A stretch of DNA of 64,000 nucleotides from an uncultured Pedosphaera sp. (lineage in GTDB: Bacteria; Verrucomicrobiota; Verrucomicrobiia; Limisphaerales; Pedosphaeraceae). Every line of letters starts with the position of its first letter. Positions within the stretch are counted from its first letter, which is position 1. The notes under the pieces are model-generated. The model did no database searches, had not been told where the DNA came from, and worked only from the letters and a program-made list of their open reading frames with translations. Shown piece by piece: positions 48,672-58,694 of this stretch. The stretch lies in assembly GCA_903918755.1 (NCBI GenBank), contig CAIXFN010000101.1, forward strand, positions 186,001-250,000. Reading direction: 5' to 3'. The position numbers and the translations under genes are program-made.

Positions 48672-51125
48672 TTAAGGTTGCAGGACCGAGCGAAAGAAGA
48701 TCTGCCCCGGGCCGGAAAGACCGGCCGCCGGCCATTGCACCCGGCCGTTGGTCGCGACCAGCATGGCCAGGGTGATCCAGTTGCGCAAATCGGTGGAAGA
48801 TTGCATCGCATACGAAAACCCGTCCACTCCGGTGAATTCCACTTGCAGGGATCCGAGGTCCGGCCGGAGGGAGCCGATCGAATCAGGGCGCAAGACCGTG
48901 AGGAGTTGTGCTGGAATGGCTTCATACGCGGCATCGGTCAGGCCCCACTGCGGTTGCCTCCCGGTGAGGTCCAGCCAGGGGGATTGAAGGCTGAGTTCCG
49001 GCGTGGCAAAAATATCCGCCGGGTCACTGAACCAACCCGTCGGCTGCTGCGCTCGGGTTTGAATGATGGCGGCGATAATCCCGGGAAGTTGCGGGGCGTC
49101 CGCGCCAATCGACAGTGGGGTCAGCGAGGGGAAAGGCCCCGTCAAACTAATCGCCGGGTTGGGATTGGTCAGGACCGTGAACCCGTTGGGATCGGCGGCC
49201 GCCCATTGGACCAAATCCAGGTTGTTGGCGGACAACGGGTTGCGGGGTGAATTGGTGTTGATGAGCGAGGCCAGGGCGCTCAGCAGGTGCCAATCATTCG
49301 TGGGTTGGGTGCGCCGCGCATCCGCGGCGTCCGGATTCCCGGTCCAGGTTTGCCAGTCGTTGGCCTCCACCGCGGCAGACTTGAGATAAAGCGTTTGCCA
49401 GGGGGTGCCCCGGTGAATTTCCCCCAACCAACGGATATCGAGGGGTAGCCCGACCGGCAAGTCCCAGGCAGCGGCGCGGATGATCATCGGGTCCTTGTAG
49501 GCGGGGTTTAGATCGACCCGGGCGGTCGCCGGATTACGCTTGAGCGGATTGCCACCCCAAGGCTGGTATCGGTTATTGATGATCCCGATATTGATCAGGA
49601 GGTTGTTCGTGGCCGCGGCGGTCGGCGGTTTAATCGGGGTTGCTGGGTTGGTGGGGGAAACGACAGTTGCCAAGTCACCCAAAGTATAATGAACCGAAGG
49701 ATCATTGGCCTGCCAGGTCCAATATTGCCAGAATTTGGCGGTTGGTGTGAACGGCGCTTGCATGACCAGATTGGTGGATTGGTCGTTGAGAAAGCCTCTA
49801 AATTGGCTGGTTGCCAGGCTGATGGTCGGGCTGTTCCATTGGGCCAGGGTGTATTCATTCCAGGTGTTCGCGCTAATTGGGGTGGCTCCGGACGAGATCA
49901 AAATTTGGTTATTGATGCCAATGGTGACCGCATTGCCCCCTCCGGAACTGACCAACAAATTGGTATTCCAAAGCCCGAACTGGTCGGATGTCATCAATTC
50001 GGCACGCAAATCCCGGGTGGTGTTGCACCCGTCCAACTGGACGAAATCCAGCAGTTTTCCGGACGCGACATCCCGCAAAAAGAAGCGCACCCGGTTCGTG
50101 ACGAGGAGAATGAATTGGGGCGCTGGCGCGATAGCCAAATTGGTTTCGAACAGGTCAAAAGGTGGGGGCGAAGCCAGGCCCGGCGGCGTTTGGTGATAAA
50201 GGCTATCCGGCAGGAACACCCAATTGGTGTAAACCGGCAGTTGAAAGGAGGCGCGCGCGGCGGCCGGATTGGTCACGGGATTGGCGGGCACTCCGGTCCA
50301 GGAATTGGCTGGGATTTCCTGGCGGTTGCTGACCAGGAGGTTGGTCGCGAGCAAAAGGACTCCGGGTTGGCCGGGTTGATTGGTCACCCAAAGCGATAGC
50401 CTGGAATCCACCACGGCCGAAAGGTCCAGGGCGCGCGGGTAGGGGTTGGTATAGGCATTCCAAGCTTCGACCCCGATGGCGTTGGAAATGCCGATCAGAT
50501 ACGCAACATTCGTCACCCAAGTTGCCCGGGGGCTCCCGAGGCTGGGCTTGCTGATTTGGAGGGACCGGGTGATTTGGGAAATCGTGGCAAAGGAAAATTC
50601 GTTGAAATTGGGATAACCCTTGCGGGCGCCGATGACGTAGGGCACGCCGTAGACGTTGGTGGTGTTCTGGTCCACGAGGTAGGCCTGCTCCGGAAGGATT
50701 AGGGGTGGGGCGGCATAATCGCCGGCGGTGGGGGTGGAATTCGTGACCTCCACAAAACCGGTGATGTAAATATTGGTGCCGGGGGCATTGGTAAACCGGG
50801 GACGGAAGACGGTGGGATACGGCGGCTCGCCCGCGGCGGCATCGGCAAAGGCCCGGTTCGTGCTGGCGTCATACAGATTGGCCGCCACCTGGAGCAGGCG
50901 ATGCACCGCGGGAGTGTAGACGAACGTATTATTGGTGAAAACCGGCAGATTGGTGACCGAAAGGCCCATTTGCGTTTGCAATAATCGCTCCGCCACGGTC
51001 ATGAAAAAGCCCGTCGCATCCGAGTTGTCCAGGGGTGGACCTCCGCGGGCGACGGATCCAACCAGCAGCCAGAAGAGTGGTAAACTCAGGAAGAGGTTTC
51101 GCCCGTTTTTTGCGGGAAGGCTCAT
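48672..51125 (-). CDS. Large secreted protein of unknown function with C-terminal FFR module
   Basis: 817 residues from the ATG with GGAG seven bases upstream. A signal peptide (NLFLSLPLFWLLVGSVARG) leads to a long Thr/Asn-rich beta-type region with no recognised domain. It is rich in TNLLV, TNPNP and TNRVRF-like strands. The last 60 residues (QSSTDLRNWITL...FFRSVLQ) form the small beta module also seen at the end of the LamG protein. Possibly surface bound. I do not assign a function. Confidence 0.8.
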   Translation of the reverse strand: MSLPAKNGRNLFLSLPLFWLLVGSVARGGPPLDNSDATGFFMTVAERLLQTQMGLSVTNLPVFTNNTFVYTPAVHRLLQVAANLYDASTNRAFADAAAGEPPYPTVFRPRFTNAPGTNIYITGFVEVTNSTPTAGDYAAPPLILPEQAYLVDQNTTNVYGVPYVIGARKGYPNFNEFSFATISQITRSLQISKPSLGSPRATWVTNVAYLIGISNAIGVEAWNAYTNPYPRALDLSAVVDSRLSLWVTNQPGQPGVLLLATNLLVSNRQEIPANSWTGVPANPVTNPAAARASFQLPVYTNWVFLPDSLYHQTPPGLASPPPFDLFETNLAIAPAPQFILLVTNRVRFFLRDVASGKLLDFVQLDGCNTTRDLRAELMTSDQFGLWNTNLLVSSGGGNAVTIGINNQILISSGATPISANTWNEYTLAQWNSPTISLATSQFRGFLNDQSTNLVMQAPFTPTAKFWQYWTWQANDPSVHYTLGDLATVVSPTNPATPIKPPTAAATNNLLINIGIINNRYQPWGGNPLKRNPATARVDLNPAYKDPMIIRAAAWDLPVGLPLDIRWLGEIHRGTPWQTLYLKSAAVEANDWQTWTGNPDAADARRTQPTNDWHLLSALASLINTNSPRNPLSANNLDLVQWAAADPNGFTVLTNPNPAISLTGPFPSLTPLSIGADAPQLPGIIAAIIQTRAQQPTGWFSDPADIFATPELSLQSPWLDLTGRQPQWGLTDAAYEAIPAQLLTVLRPDSIGSLRPDLGSLQVEFTGVDGFSYAMQSSTDLRNWITLAMLVATNGRVQWPAAGLSGPGQIFFRSVLQP

Positions 51126-51288
51126 GGTTGACTCCAGGTGGATGATTTTCAGGGAACATTGTGGAGGGCGAGGGCAGTTTTGGCCAGCGACAAATTCCCG
51201 CCGCAAATCGCGCAAAATTCCTGCCGGAATTTGCCAGCAATGTTTTGCCATCCGGAGCCGGTTCGATTATAAAACGCCCGACTAAACT

Positions 51289-54200
51289 ATGAGTTCCGGC
51301 AAAGCAAAATCGAATCCGCCTTCCGAGGCAACGCCCCCCGCCAAACAGTTCAAAAAACTCCTGGTGGCCAACCGCAGCGAGATCGCCATCCGGGTCTTCC
51401 GGGCCGCCACGGAACTCGGGTTGCGCACCGTGGCCATTTACGCCCAAGAGGACCGGTTGTCCGTCCACCGCTTTAAGGCCGATGAAGCATATCTGGTGGG
51501 CGAGGGGAAGGGGCCGGTTGGGGCTTATTTGGACATTCCCGGCATCGTGGCACTGGCCAAGGCCAAGGACGTGGACCTGATCCATCCCGGTTACGGCTTC
51601 CTTTCCGAAAATGCCGATTTCGCCCAGGCTTGCGAAGATGCCGGCATCACCTTCGTGGGGCCCCGCCCCAAGCTGTTACGGATGATGGGCGACAAAACCA
51701 CCGCGCGCGCCTTGGCGCAAAAGGTGGGTGTGCCCACACTGCCCGGCACGGAAAACCCGGTGGATGACCGGGCTGAGGCGCTCAAGATCGCCAAGGAAAT
51801 TGGTTTTCCGCTCATTATCAAGGCGGCCTTTGGCGGCGGCGGCCGCGGCATGCGGGTGGTGACCAAGGCGGCGGATTTGGCGGATTTGCTGGATGAGGCG
51901 CGCGCCGAAGCCGGCCGTGCCTTTGGCAATCCCGCCGTCTTCCTGGAAAAGTACATCCCTCGCGCCAAGCACATCGAGGTGCAGATTTTGGGGGATAAGC
52001 ACGGTTCCGTGTTGCATCTCCACGAGCGCGATTGCTCCGTCCAGCGCCGCCACCAAAAGGTGGTGGAGATAGCTCCTTCGGTCGGCTTGGAACCACGCGT
52101 CCGCGAGGAATTGTGCGCCGCCGCCGTGGCCCTGAACCGGGAAATCGGCTACGACAACGCCGGCACCGTCGAATTCCTGCTCAACCTGGATTCCAACGAA
52201 TGGTTCTTCATCGAGATGAACCCCCGCATCCAGGTGGAGCACACCGTCACCGAGGTCATCACTGGCATCGATCTGGTCCGGGCACAAATTCTGGTGGCCC
52301 AGGGTCATGCCCTCCACGGACCGGAATTGGATATGCCCGCCCAAACCGATGTCCCCCGCAACGGTTACGCCGTTCAGGCTCGCGTGACCACCGAGGATCC
52401 GGAAAACAAGTTCATGCCGGATTACGGTCGCATCCTGACCTACCGCTCCGCCGGCGGTTTTGGCATCCGGCTGGACGGGGGCATGGGCGCATCCGGCAGC
52501 GTCATCACGCCGTTTTATGACTCGCTCCTGGTCAAGGTGACCGCTTCGGGTCGCTCCTTTGACATTGCCTTGCAGCGCATGGACCGCGCCTTGCGGGAAT
52601 TCCGGATCCGCGGGGTCAAGACGAACATCCCCTTCATCGAGAATTTGATCCACAACCCGGTGTTTCGCGCTGGCGCTGCTACCACGACGCTGATTGATAC
52701 CACGCCGGAGTTGTTCGAGTTCAAGTTGCGGCGCGACCGCGCCACCAAGTTGCTGGCGTTTCTGGGCGATGTAATCGTCAACGGTAACCGCGAGACCAAG
52801 GGGTATGTGCTCAAACAATCCCTCCCCGTGGTCACCCCGCCGGCGTGCGATCTCCTGCAGACTCCGCCGCCCGGCACCCGGCAGTTGTTGCTCGAACTCG
52901 GGCCCAAGAAATTTGCCGAATGGGCCCACAAGCAACGCCGTTTGCTGATCACCGACACCACCTTCCGGGATGCCCATCAATCCCTGCTGGCCACCCGCGT
53001 GCGCACCTACGACATGCTGGCCGTGGCTGCCGCGGTGGCCCGGCGGACCCCAAAACTATTCAGTATGGAATTGTGGGGCGGGGCGACCTTTGACACCGCC
53101 ATGCGGTTTCTGCATGAAGATCCCTGGCTCCGCTTGCGCCAGTTGCGGGAGCGAATTCCCAACATCTGTTTCCAAATGCTTTTCCGCGGCTCCAATGCCG
53201 TGGGTTATTCCAATTACCCGGACAATGTGGTCGCCGGTTTCGTCAAACATGCCGCCGCCCAGGGCATCGACATTTTCCGCATCTTTGATTCGCTGAACTA
53301 CACGCCGAATCTGCAAGTGGCCATGGAGGCCGTGCAGGAGACGCACGCCGTTTGCGAAGCCGCGATTTGCTACACGGGCGACATCCTGGATCCGGCCCGC
53401 GCCAAGTATTCCCTGAAATACTACGTCAAGCTCGCCCAGGAACTGGAGAAAATGGGCGCGCACTTCCTGGCGATCAAAGACATGGCGGGCGTTTGCCGTC
53501 CCTACGCGGCCTATACGCTGGTCAAGGCCCTCAAGGAGGAGATCGGGATCCCCATCCATTTCCATACGCATGACACCAGCGGCGTGGCGGCCGCCTCCAT
53601 TTTGGAGGCCAACGATGCCCAGGTGGATATCGTGGATCTGGCCATCGGTTCCATGTCCGGCTCCACCAGTCAGCCAAACTTGAACTCCATCGTCGCCGCC
53701 TTGCAGCGTGGGCCGCGCGATACCGGTCTGGATCTGGGCGCCTTGAACGAATTCTCGGATTACTGGGAAGCCGTGCGCACGGCTTACGCGCCGTTCGATA
53801 CCTCGCCCCGGTCCGGCAGCGCGGAAGTTTACCTCCACGAAATGCCGGGCGGCCAGTACACCAACCTGAAGGAGCAGGCGGCCAGCATGGGCTTGGGCAA
53901 TCGCTGGCCCGAAATCGCCCGTACCTATGCGGAGGTGAACCAGTTGTTCGGTGACATCGTGAAAGTCACCCCCAGCAGCAAAGTGGTCGGGGACATGACC
54001 ATGTTCCTCATCACGCGCGGCATCAAACCCGCCGATGTGCTCAATCTGATCCCTGGCGCCACGCCCTTCCCGGAATCGGTCATCGACATGCTGGCCGGTG
54101 GTCTGGGGCAACCGGTGGGCGGTTGGCCCAAGGATCTCCAGCGCGTCGTGCTGGGCGACCGCAAACCCACCAAGGACCGTCCCGGCGCGCACCTGCCGGC

Positions 54201-54789
54201 GCTCAACCTCAAGAAGGCCAAAACGGATCTCGCCGCCCGCCTCAAGCGGGAAGTCACGGATGACGATCTTTACAGTTCGTTGATGTATCCGGAGGTTTTC
54301 CAGGATTTTGCGAAATACCTGCGGGATTACAGTGATCTGTCGGTCCTGCCGACGTCGGCCTTTTTCTACGGCCTGCGTCTGGGTGAGGAAGTTTCCGTCA
54401 ACATTGAGGAAGGCAAGACGTTGTTCATCCGCCTCGTTAATATCAGCCAGGTGGACGCCGAAGGCCGGCGGACCATCCTGTTTGAATTGAACGGCGTCTC
54501 GCGGCAAACCACCGTCATCGACCGCGCGGTACCTTCCAAGGTCAAGCCGCATGTCATCGCCGATCCCGCCAACCCCGCCCATGTGGGAGCGCCGATCCCC
54601 GGCCTGGTCACTTCCCTGGCGGTCAGCGTGGGTTCCAAGGTGGCGAAGGGCGAGAAGTTGCTGACCCTCGAGGCGATGAAGATGCAGACCACCCTGTACG
54701 CTCCCGCCGATGGCACCGTGCTGGAAATTCATGCCAAAGTTGGCGAGACCGTGGCGAGCAAGGACCTGCTGGTTTTGCTGAAATTGTAA
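51289..54789 (+). CDS. pyc: Pyruvate carboxylase
   Basis: 1166 residues, full length for the one-chain enzyme. Biotin carboxylase (about 20-480; LLVANRSEIAIRVFRA, FGGGGRGMRVV, EMNPRIQVEHTVTE). Carboxyltransferase (about 555-870; TDTTFRDAHQSLLATRVRT, FHTHDTSG, MSGSTSQPN). PYC/OADA region to about 1060. Biotinyl domain with LEAMKMQT (about 1123-1130). It makes oxaloacetate from pyruvate, bicarbonate and ATP, refilling the TCA cycle. A single-gene unit ending opposite the convergent dtd gene. Confidence 0.97.
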   Translation: MSSGKAKSNPPSEATPPAKQFKKLLVANRSEIAIRVFRAATELGLRTVAIYAQEDRLSVHRFKADEAYLVGEGKGPVGAYLDIPGIVALAKAKDVDLIHPGYGFLSENADFAQACEDAGITFVGPRPKLLRMMGDKTTARALAQKVGVPTLPGTENPVDDRAEALKIAKEIGFPLIIKAAFGGGGRGMRVVTKAADLADLLDEARAEAGRAFGNPAVFLEKYIPRAKHIEVQILGDKHGSVLHLHERDCSVQRRHQKVVEIAPSVGLEPRVREELCAAAVALNREIGYDNAGTVEFLLNLDSNEWFFIEMNPRIQVEHTVTEVITGIDLVRAQILVAQGHALHGPELDMPAQTDVPRNGYAVQARVTTEDPENKFMPDYGRILTYRSAGGFGIRLDGGMGASGSVITPFYDSLLVKVTASGRSFDIALQRMDRALREFRIRGVKTNIPFIENLIHNPVFRAGAATTTLIDTTPELFEFKLRRDRATKLLAFLGDVIVNGNRETKGYVLKQSLPVVTPPACDLLQTPPPGTRQLLLELGPKKFAEWAHKQRRLLITDTTFRDAHQSLLATRVRTYDMLAVAAAVARRTPKLFSMELWGGATFDTAMRFLHEDPWLRLRQLRERIPNICFQMLFRGSNAVGYSNYPDNVVAGFVKHAAAQGIDIFRIFDSLNYTPNLQVAMEAVQETHAVCEAAICYTGDILDPARAKYSLKYYVKLAQELEKMGAHFLAIKDMAGVCRPYAAYTLVKALKEEIGIPIHFHTHDTSGVAAASILEANDAQVDIVDLAIGSMSGSTSQPNLNSIVAALQRGPRDTGLDLGALNEFSDYWEAVRTAYAPFDTSPRSGSAEVYLHEMPGGQYTNLKEQAASMGLGNRWPEIARTYAEVNQLFGDIVKVTPSSKVVGDMTMFLITRGIKPADVLNLIPGATPFPESVIDMLAGGLGQPVGGWPKDLQRVVLGDRKPTKDRPGAHLPALNLKKAKTDLAARLKREVTDDDLYSSLMYPEVFQDFAKYLRDYSDLSVLPTSAFFYGLRLGEEVSVNIEEGKTLFIRLVNISQVDAEGRRTILFELNGVSRQTTVIDRAVPSKVKPHVIADPANPAHVGAPIPGLVTSLAVSVGSKVAKGEKLLTLEAMKMQTTLYAPADGTVLEIHAKVGETVASKDLLVLLKL

Positions 54790-54906
54790 ACGGCTTGAGT
54801 TCGCGGGGAGGTTTGGCCAGTTCGGCAAACCAACCCGCTTCCCGGTTATTTCGGAGCAGAATCCGGCCGGGCTGGGGCCGGGGAGTGGCTTCCCGTGCGG
54901 CGGCCG

Positions 54907-55359
54907 TTACTCCCGGTTCTTCGAATCAATCAGGATCGTGACCGGGCCGTTGTTGATCAGGGAAACTTGCATGTCCGCCCCAAAGATGCCCGTCGGAATG
55001 GTTTTGCCCAAATCGGCGGTCAGGCGGGTGTGGAACTGTTCATACAAGGGAATGGCCTGTTCCGGCCGGGCGGCGCGGATATAGGAGGGACGGTTGCCCT
55101 TCTTGGTGCTGGCAAAAAGGGTGAATTGGCTGATGAGCAGGATTTCCCCGCCGGCCTCCTGCACGGAAAGATTCATCACTCCTTCCTGGTCTTCAAACAC
55201 CCTTAAGCGCGCGATTTTTCCGCTCAGCCATTCGATATCTTCCGCGGTGTCCGCCGCTTCCACCCCCAGCAGCACCAACAGGCCCGCCCCGATGGCGCCG
55301 CGCACTTCTCCGGCGATCGTGACGCTGGCTTGGGAGACTCGCTGAATGACGGCTCGCAT
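54907..55359 (-). CDS. dtd: D-aminoacyl-tRNA deacylase
   Basis: 150 residues. [15 protein letters not shown] is the DTD start; [12 protein letters not shown] holds the SQFTL motif (about 78-82) and [10 protein letters not shown] the Gly-cisPro motif (about 135-142) that excludes L-amino acids. It frees tRNA from wrongly attached D-amino acids and also glycine. It lies 24 bases before the sulfatase on the minus strand side, next to pyc in convergent orientation. Confidence 0.95.
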   Translation of the reverse strand: MRAVIQRVSQASVTIAGEVRGAIGAGLLVLLGVEAADTAEDIEWLSGKIARLRVFEDQEGVMNLSVQEAGGEILLISQFTLFASTKKGNRPSYIRAARPEQAIPLYEQFHTRLTADLGKTIPTGIFGADMQVSLINNGPVTILIDSKNRE

Positions 55360-55383
55360 AGGCGGTTGTGAATGCTCGGAGGT

Positions 55384-56811
55384 CTATTTTTCCCCGTCTG
55401 CCGCCTGACCGGACGCCGGCACGAGCCGGTTGGTCTCATCATACAATCGCTTCAAGCGCGCCACCTCGGCGGGGTATTGGATGGCGACATCGTGCTGCTC
55501 CGCGGGGTCGTTTTGCAGGTCAAACAGCATCATTGCCTTCGGTTCATCGCCGGTTTCCACCCCCGGGAAAACACTCGGATGATATTGCTCAAACGGGGCG
55601 ATGATGGTGATGCCATCCGGCGCCCGTTTGTCCACATACTTTTCGTCCGGCGGCAGTGATTTCCGGTTGCTGGCCCGGAGCACGTGAAGTTTCCACCGTT
55701 CATCCCGCACCGTCGCCAACTGGGGGCCGGTATGACCAAAAATTACCGGGTGCGGGCTTTTCGCCCCGGAGGTCAATTGGGGCAGCAAATCCAGCCCATC
55801 AATCACCCGGTCCGCCGGTAACGGGATGCCGGCGACGGCGAGGCTGGTGGTAAACAGGTCCATCATGACGGCTGGCGCGGGATTGACGTGCCCGGCGGGA
55901 ATGTGGCCCGGCCAACGGGCAATGAACGGCACCCGGTAGCCGCCCTCGAACGAACTGCCTTTCATCCCCCGCAGACCGCCGGTACTGCCGCCAAACCACG
56001 GACCATTATCGCTGGTGAAGACCACCAGGGTGCGTTCATCCAGGTTCAGCGCCTTGAGTTTGGCCAGCACCTGGCCCACGCTCCAATCCAATTCGGCCAC
56101 CACATCTCCATACAGACCGTTTCCCGATTTTTTGTAAAAGGCCTCGGCGGCGGCCAGTGGTTTGTGCGGCATGGCATGGGCCAGGTAGAAAAAGAACGGT
56201 TTCGCCTGGTGCTTGGCGATGAACTCCAGGGTCCGTTCGGTGTAGCGCCGGGTGAGGCCGGCTTGGACCACCGGGTATTCGCTGGTGGTGTCGCCGTCCA
56301 CCAGTCGCACCGGCCGCATGTCATTGCTGTACGGTATTCCCAAATACTCATCGAAGCCACGGTGGGTGGGCAGGGACTCGGCCAACTTGTGGCCCAGGTG
56401 CCATTTTCCCACCATGCCGGTCGCGTAGCCCGCCTTTTGGAACAATTGTGCCAGGGTGATTTCCGATCCGGAAAGGGCCAGGGCGTCCGACACCGGCCCG
56501 CCGTCTGGCGAAGGGTTCGAAGTCATGCCGGTGCGGAACGGGTAGCGTCCGGTCAGCAGCGCCGCGCGGGTCGGGGCGCAAAAGGACATCGGACAATTGA
56601 ACTGCGTCAGCCGGGCGCCTTCGGCGGCCATGCGGTCCAGATTGGGGGTCTTGAATTTGGGATGGCCGAAACAGCCCAGTTCACCGTAACCCATGTCATC
56701 CGCCAGAATGATGATCACATTGGGGCGCAATGGCTCCACGGCCGGGACCGGTTGCCCGGCGAAAAGCATGCCGAGAACCAATAGCCGTGCACCCTGCAGG
56801 AGAGCTTTCAT
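55384..56811 (-). CDS. Secreted Cys-type sulfatase (arylsulfatase A-like)
   Basis: 475 residues with a signal peptide (MKALLQGARLLVLGMLFAG). The metal site begins with NVIIILADDMGYGELGCFG (Asp about 38-39). The formylglycine motif is FCAPTRAALLTGRY; the Cys (about 78) would be converted by a formylglycine-generating enzyme. TSDNGP, GKWHLG and HAMPHKPL complete the active site. Substrate probably a sulfated glycan, in keeping with planctomycete/verrucomicrobial relatives, but not set by sequence alone. Confidence 0.94.
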   Translation of the reverse strand: MKALLQGARLLVLGMLFAGQPVPAVEPLRPNVIIILADDMGYGELGCFGHPKFKTPNLDRMAAEGARLTQFNCPMSFCAPTRAALLTGRYPFRTGMTSNPSPDGGPVSDALALSGSEITLAQLFQKAGYATGMVGKWHLGHKLAESLPTHRGFDEYLGIPYSNDMRPVRLVDGDTTSEYPVVQAGLTRRYTERTLEFIAKHQAKPFFFYLAHAMPHKPLAAAEAFYKKSGNGLYGDVVAELDWSVGQVLAKLKALNLDERTLVVFTSDNGPWFGGSTGGLRGMKGSSFEGGYRVPFIARWPGHIPAGHVNPAPAVMMDLFTTSLAVAGIPLPADRVIDGLDLLPQLTSGAKSPHPVIFGHTGPQLATVRDERWKLHVLRASNRKSLPPDEKYVDKRAPDGITIIAPFEQYHPSVFPGVETGDEPKAMMLFDLQNDPAEQHDVAIQYPAEVARLKRLYDETNRLVPASGQAADGEK

Positions 56812-56948
56812 GGCGCCAGCGTACGGGATTGGACCGGAACCGGGCAAACATTTAGCGCTTCCCTGGCTTGACCCCCGCAATAAAAATCGCGCACCGTTTC
56901 ATCCACAGCAGTGGTTGAGTTGGCTCCCTGTCCGCGGCCGCGCCTGCT

Positions 56949-57572
56949 TTAAACCGGTTCCAGCAGATGACCGAGACGCTCGCGGAGTTCGCACCGGGCG
57001 CGGTAGACGCGCTTTTCCACCGCTTTGGTGGAGCATCCCAGAATGACAGCAATCTCCGCATGGGGCTTTTCCTCGTATTCGGCCAGGAGCAGGGGAATGC
57101 GGAGGAATTCCGGCAGTTCCGCCACGGCTTGCCGTACCTCGGCCGCCCGTTCGCGGCCTAGCAGGGTCTCCAGGGCGGGCCGGGAATTATCCGGCAGTTC
57201 GGCCGCAAATTCCTCCCCGGAGGCCTCGTTGGGGGCATTGAGGGAGACCTGCGGGTGCCGCCGGCGCCAGCGGTAGCGATCCCGCACGAGATTGCTGGCG
57301 ATGGCATAGAGCCAGGTGGAGAATTTTTGCCGCGGGTCATAGCGGACGGAATTTTGATACACCCGGGTAAAGGCCTCCTGGGCCAGGTCGGCCGCATCCT
57401 GTTCGTCTTGCAGCGCGCGGAGCAGGTAGTGAAACAATTTTTCCGCGTGCCGCTCCATCAGCTCATTCAGGGCCGTGCCCTGACCGGTGACCAGCCGGAT
57501 CATCGCCTGCCGATCCTCCGCGTCCGCGGGGGACCAGCCCGCGGGAGCAGCTTGTCGGTCCAGGTCAGTCAT
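56949..57572 (-). CDS. RNA polymerase ECF-type sigma-70 factor
   Basis: 207 residues. Region 2 at about 40-105 (LFHYLLRALQDEQDAADLAQ, RVYQNSVRYDPRQKFSTWLYA, quoted in pieces: DEQDAADLAQEAF, FSTWLYAIASNLVRDRYR). Region 4 at about 145-200 (LPEFLRIPLLLAEYEEKPHAE, quoted in pieces: LPEFLRIPLLL; VILGCSTKAVEKRVYRAR). It comes last after the membrane and CpxP-like genes, an unusual order for a sigma operon. Confidence 0.92.
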   Translation of the reverse strand: MTDLDRQAAPAGWSPADAEDRQAMIRLVTGQGTALNELMERHAEKLFHYLLRALQDEQDAADLAQEAFTRVYQNSVRYDPRQKFSTWLYAIASNLVRDRYRWRRRHPQVSLNAPNEASGEEFAAELPDNSRPALETLLGRERAAEVRQAVAELPEFLRIPLLLAEYEEKPHAEIAVILGCSTKAVEKRVYRARCELRERLGHLLEPV

Positions 57573-57602
57573 TGCGGGGCTGGCCTTCCTTGCGCGCGCA
57601 AC

Positions 57603-58064
57603 TCATTTGTCTCCCATCATCCCCATGGTATCCGGAAACTCCCGCTCCTGGACCCAGGCTAAATACCGCTTGCCCGCGTCGGCGGGCATGGTGCGACTGA
57701 CCTCGAAAAAATGCCGCAACATGTTGCGCTGGCATTCGCCCCGGAGCCGGGCGCTTTCCGCAATCGCGGCTTCGATTTCCGGGGTCATTTGGTTCGTGGC
57801 CGCGAGGAGCGTTTTCAAGGCCTGGGTTTGGGCGGCAATGCGCTGGCACATCGCCGCGCATTGGGGCAGGTAGGCTGCGTGCAAGGAGGAAATGCGCTGA
57901 AATTCCGCGTTGCTCAGATGGAATTCCACCTGCAACCAGACCAGTTCCGGCTGCTCGCTGCTTTCCAGCTGCCGCGCCGAACGGGTTCCCAGCCGGTAAA
58001 CGACCGCATCGCCAGCCACCGCCAATACCAAGCCGGCCAGCAGGATGATCAGTCCCTTTTTCAT
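57603..58064 (-). CDS. CpxP/Spy-like periplasmic protein with N-terminal anchor
   Basis: 153 residues. One hydrophobic segment (about 4-22) is followed by an all-helical domain with LQVEFHLSNAEFQRISSLHAAY and long amphipathic helices, similar to Spy/CpxP-type or heavy-metal-resistance (CnrX/zinc-resistance) proteins. It would sense stress in the periplasm. It lies 2 bases after the membrane gene upstream and 30 bases before the sigma gene. Confidence 0.75.
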   Translation of the reverse strand: MKKGLIILLAGLVLAVAGDAVVYRLGTRSARQLESSEQPELVWLQVEFHLSNAEFQRISSLHAAYLPQCAAMCQRIAAQTQALKTLLAATNQMTPEIEAAIAESARLRGECQRNMLRHFFEVSRTMPADAGKRYLAWVQEREFPDTMGMMGDK

Positions 58065-58066
58065 GC

Positions 58067-58408
58067 TCAATGATGCGGTGCCTGATAGGGATCCAGCGCC
58101 CGGAGATAGCGGTCCCCTAATTCGGTGCGTACCCGGGAGGATTCGTGGCGGGATTGTAACCAGCCGGCCGATATTCCGAGCATCAGCAACGCGGCCACGT
58201 ACGGGGCGGCGAAGGCGGGCCGGGCCAGCAGGGGACCCAGCCATGCCTGAAAACTGGTCCAAAGCGTACGCAGTCCGGGCGCTGGCGCCCGGGAAATCGA
58301 CTGCCAGACGCGCTCCTGAAAACGGGGGGGCAGCGGGGCGTCTTCCCGCCATTCGGCCAGCAACCGGCTCAGGGGCTGGTCGCGTGATTCCACTGGTTTT
58401 GCCTTCAT
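58067..58408 (-). CDS. Single-pass membrane protein, likely anti-sigma factor
   Basis: 113 residues. A cytoplasmic region (LSRLLAEWREDAPLPPRFQE, about 12-31) precedes one membrane helix (about 62-82) and a short periplasmic tail. Size and plan suit a transmembrane anti-sigma factor for the ECF sigma two genes on. No ZAS motif. Start at MKAKPVES (58408); the longer frame overlaps the divergent gene. Confidence 0.7.
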   Translation of the reverse strand: MKAKPVESRDQPLSRLLAEWREDAPLPPRFQERVWQSISRAPAPGLRTLWTSFQAWLGPLLARPAFAAPYVAALLMLGISAGWLQSRHESSRVRTELGDRYLRALDPYQAPHH

Positions 58409-58694
58409 AAGTTTTTGGCCACGGTGAGATTCGGCGGACACCGTCGGCCTGATTCTTGATACGCCACGCGCGGCCGGATCCCCCCTGGGGGTTATGGTTG
58501 CAAAACTATATGTTGTTACTGGTGGAATAATCAACGATGATGCACTAGCCAACTATGGTCAGGGCTTTGCATTCGTATCACCCGCGCCCGAAGCCGGATT
58601 ACCGGTTTCTTCTACCGGGGGCACTATGGTCCGGTCCGGAAAATTCGGGGGTGGCCTCCTGGCCGGCGGGTCCTTCGGCCGGCCCTTTATTTCC
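58409..58694. promoter_or_regulatory. Divergent promoter region between sigma operon and CheB-CheR gene
   Basis: About 286 bases between divergent starts. An AT-rich stretch at 58495-58560 contrasts with GC-rich flanks and is the most likely place for promoters. No clear repeat seen. The CheB-CheR frame is open through it, so a longer protein cannot be ruled out. Confidence 0.4.

Noticed and set aside
53056-54828. 590-codon minus-strand frame opposite pyruvate carboxylase
   Set aside because: No domain features and fully antisense to a well-conserved enzyme.
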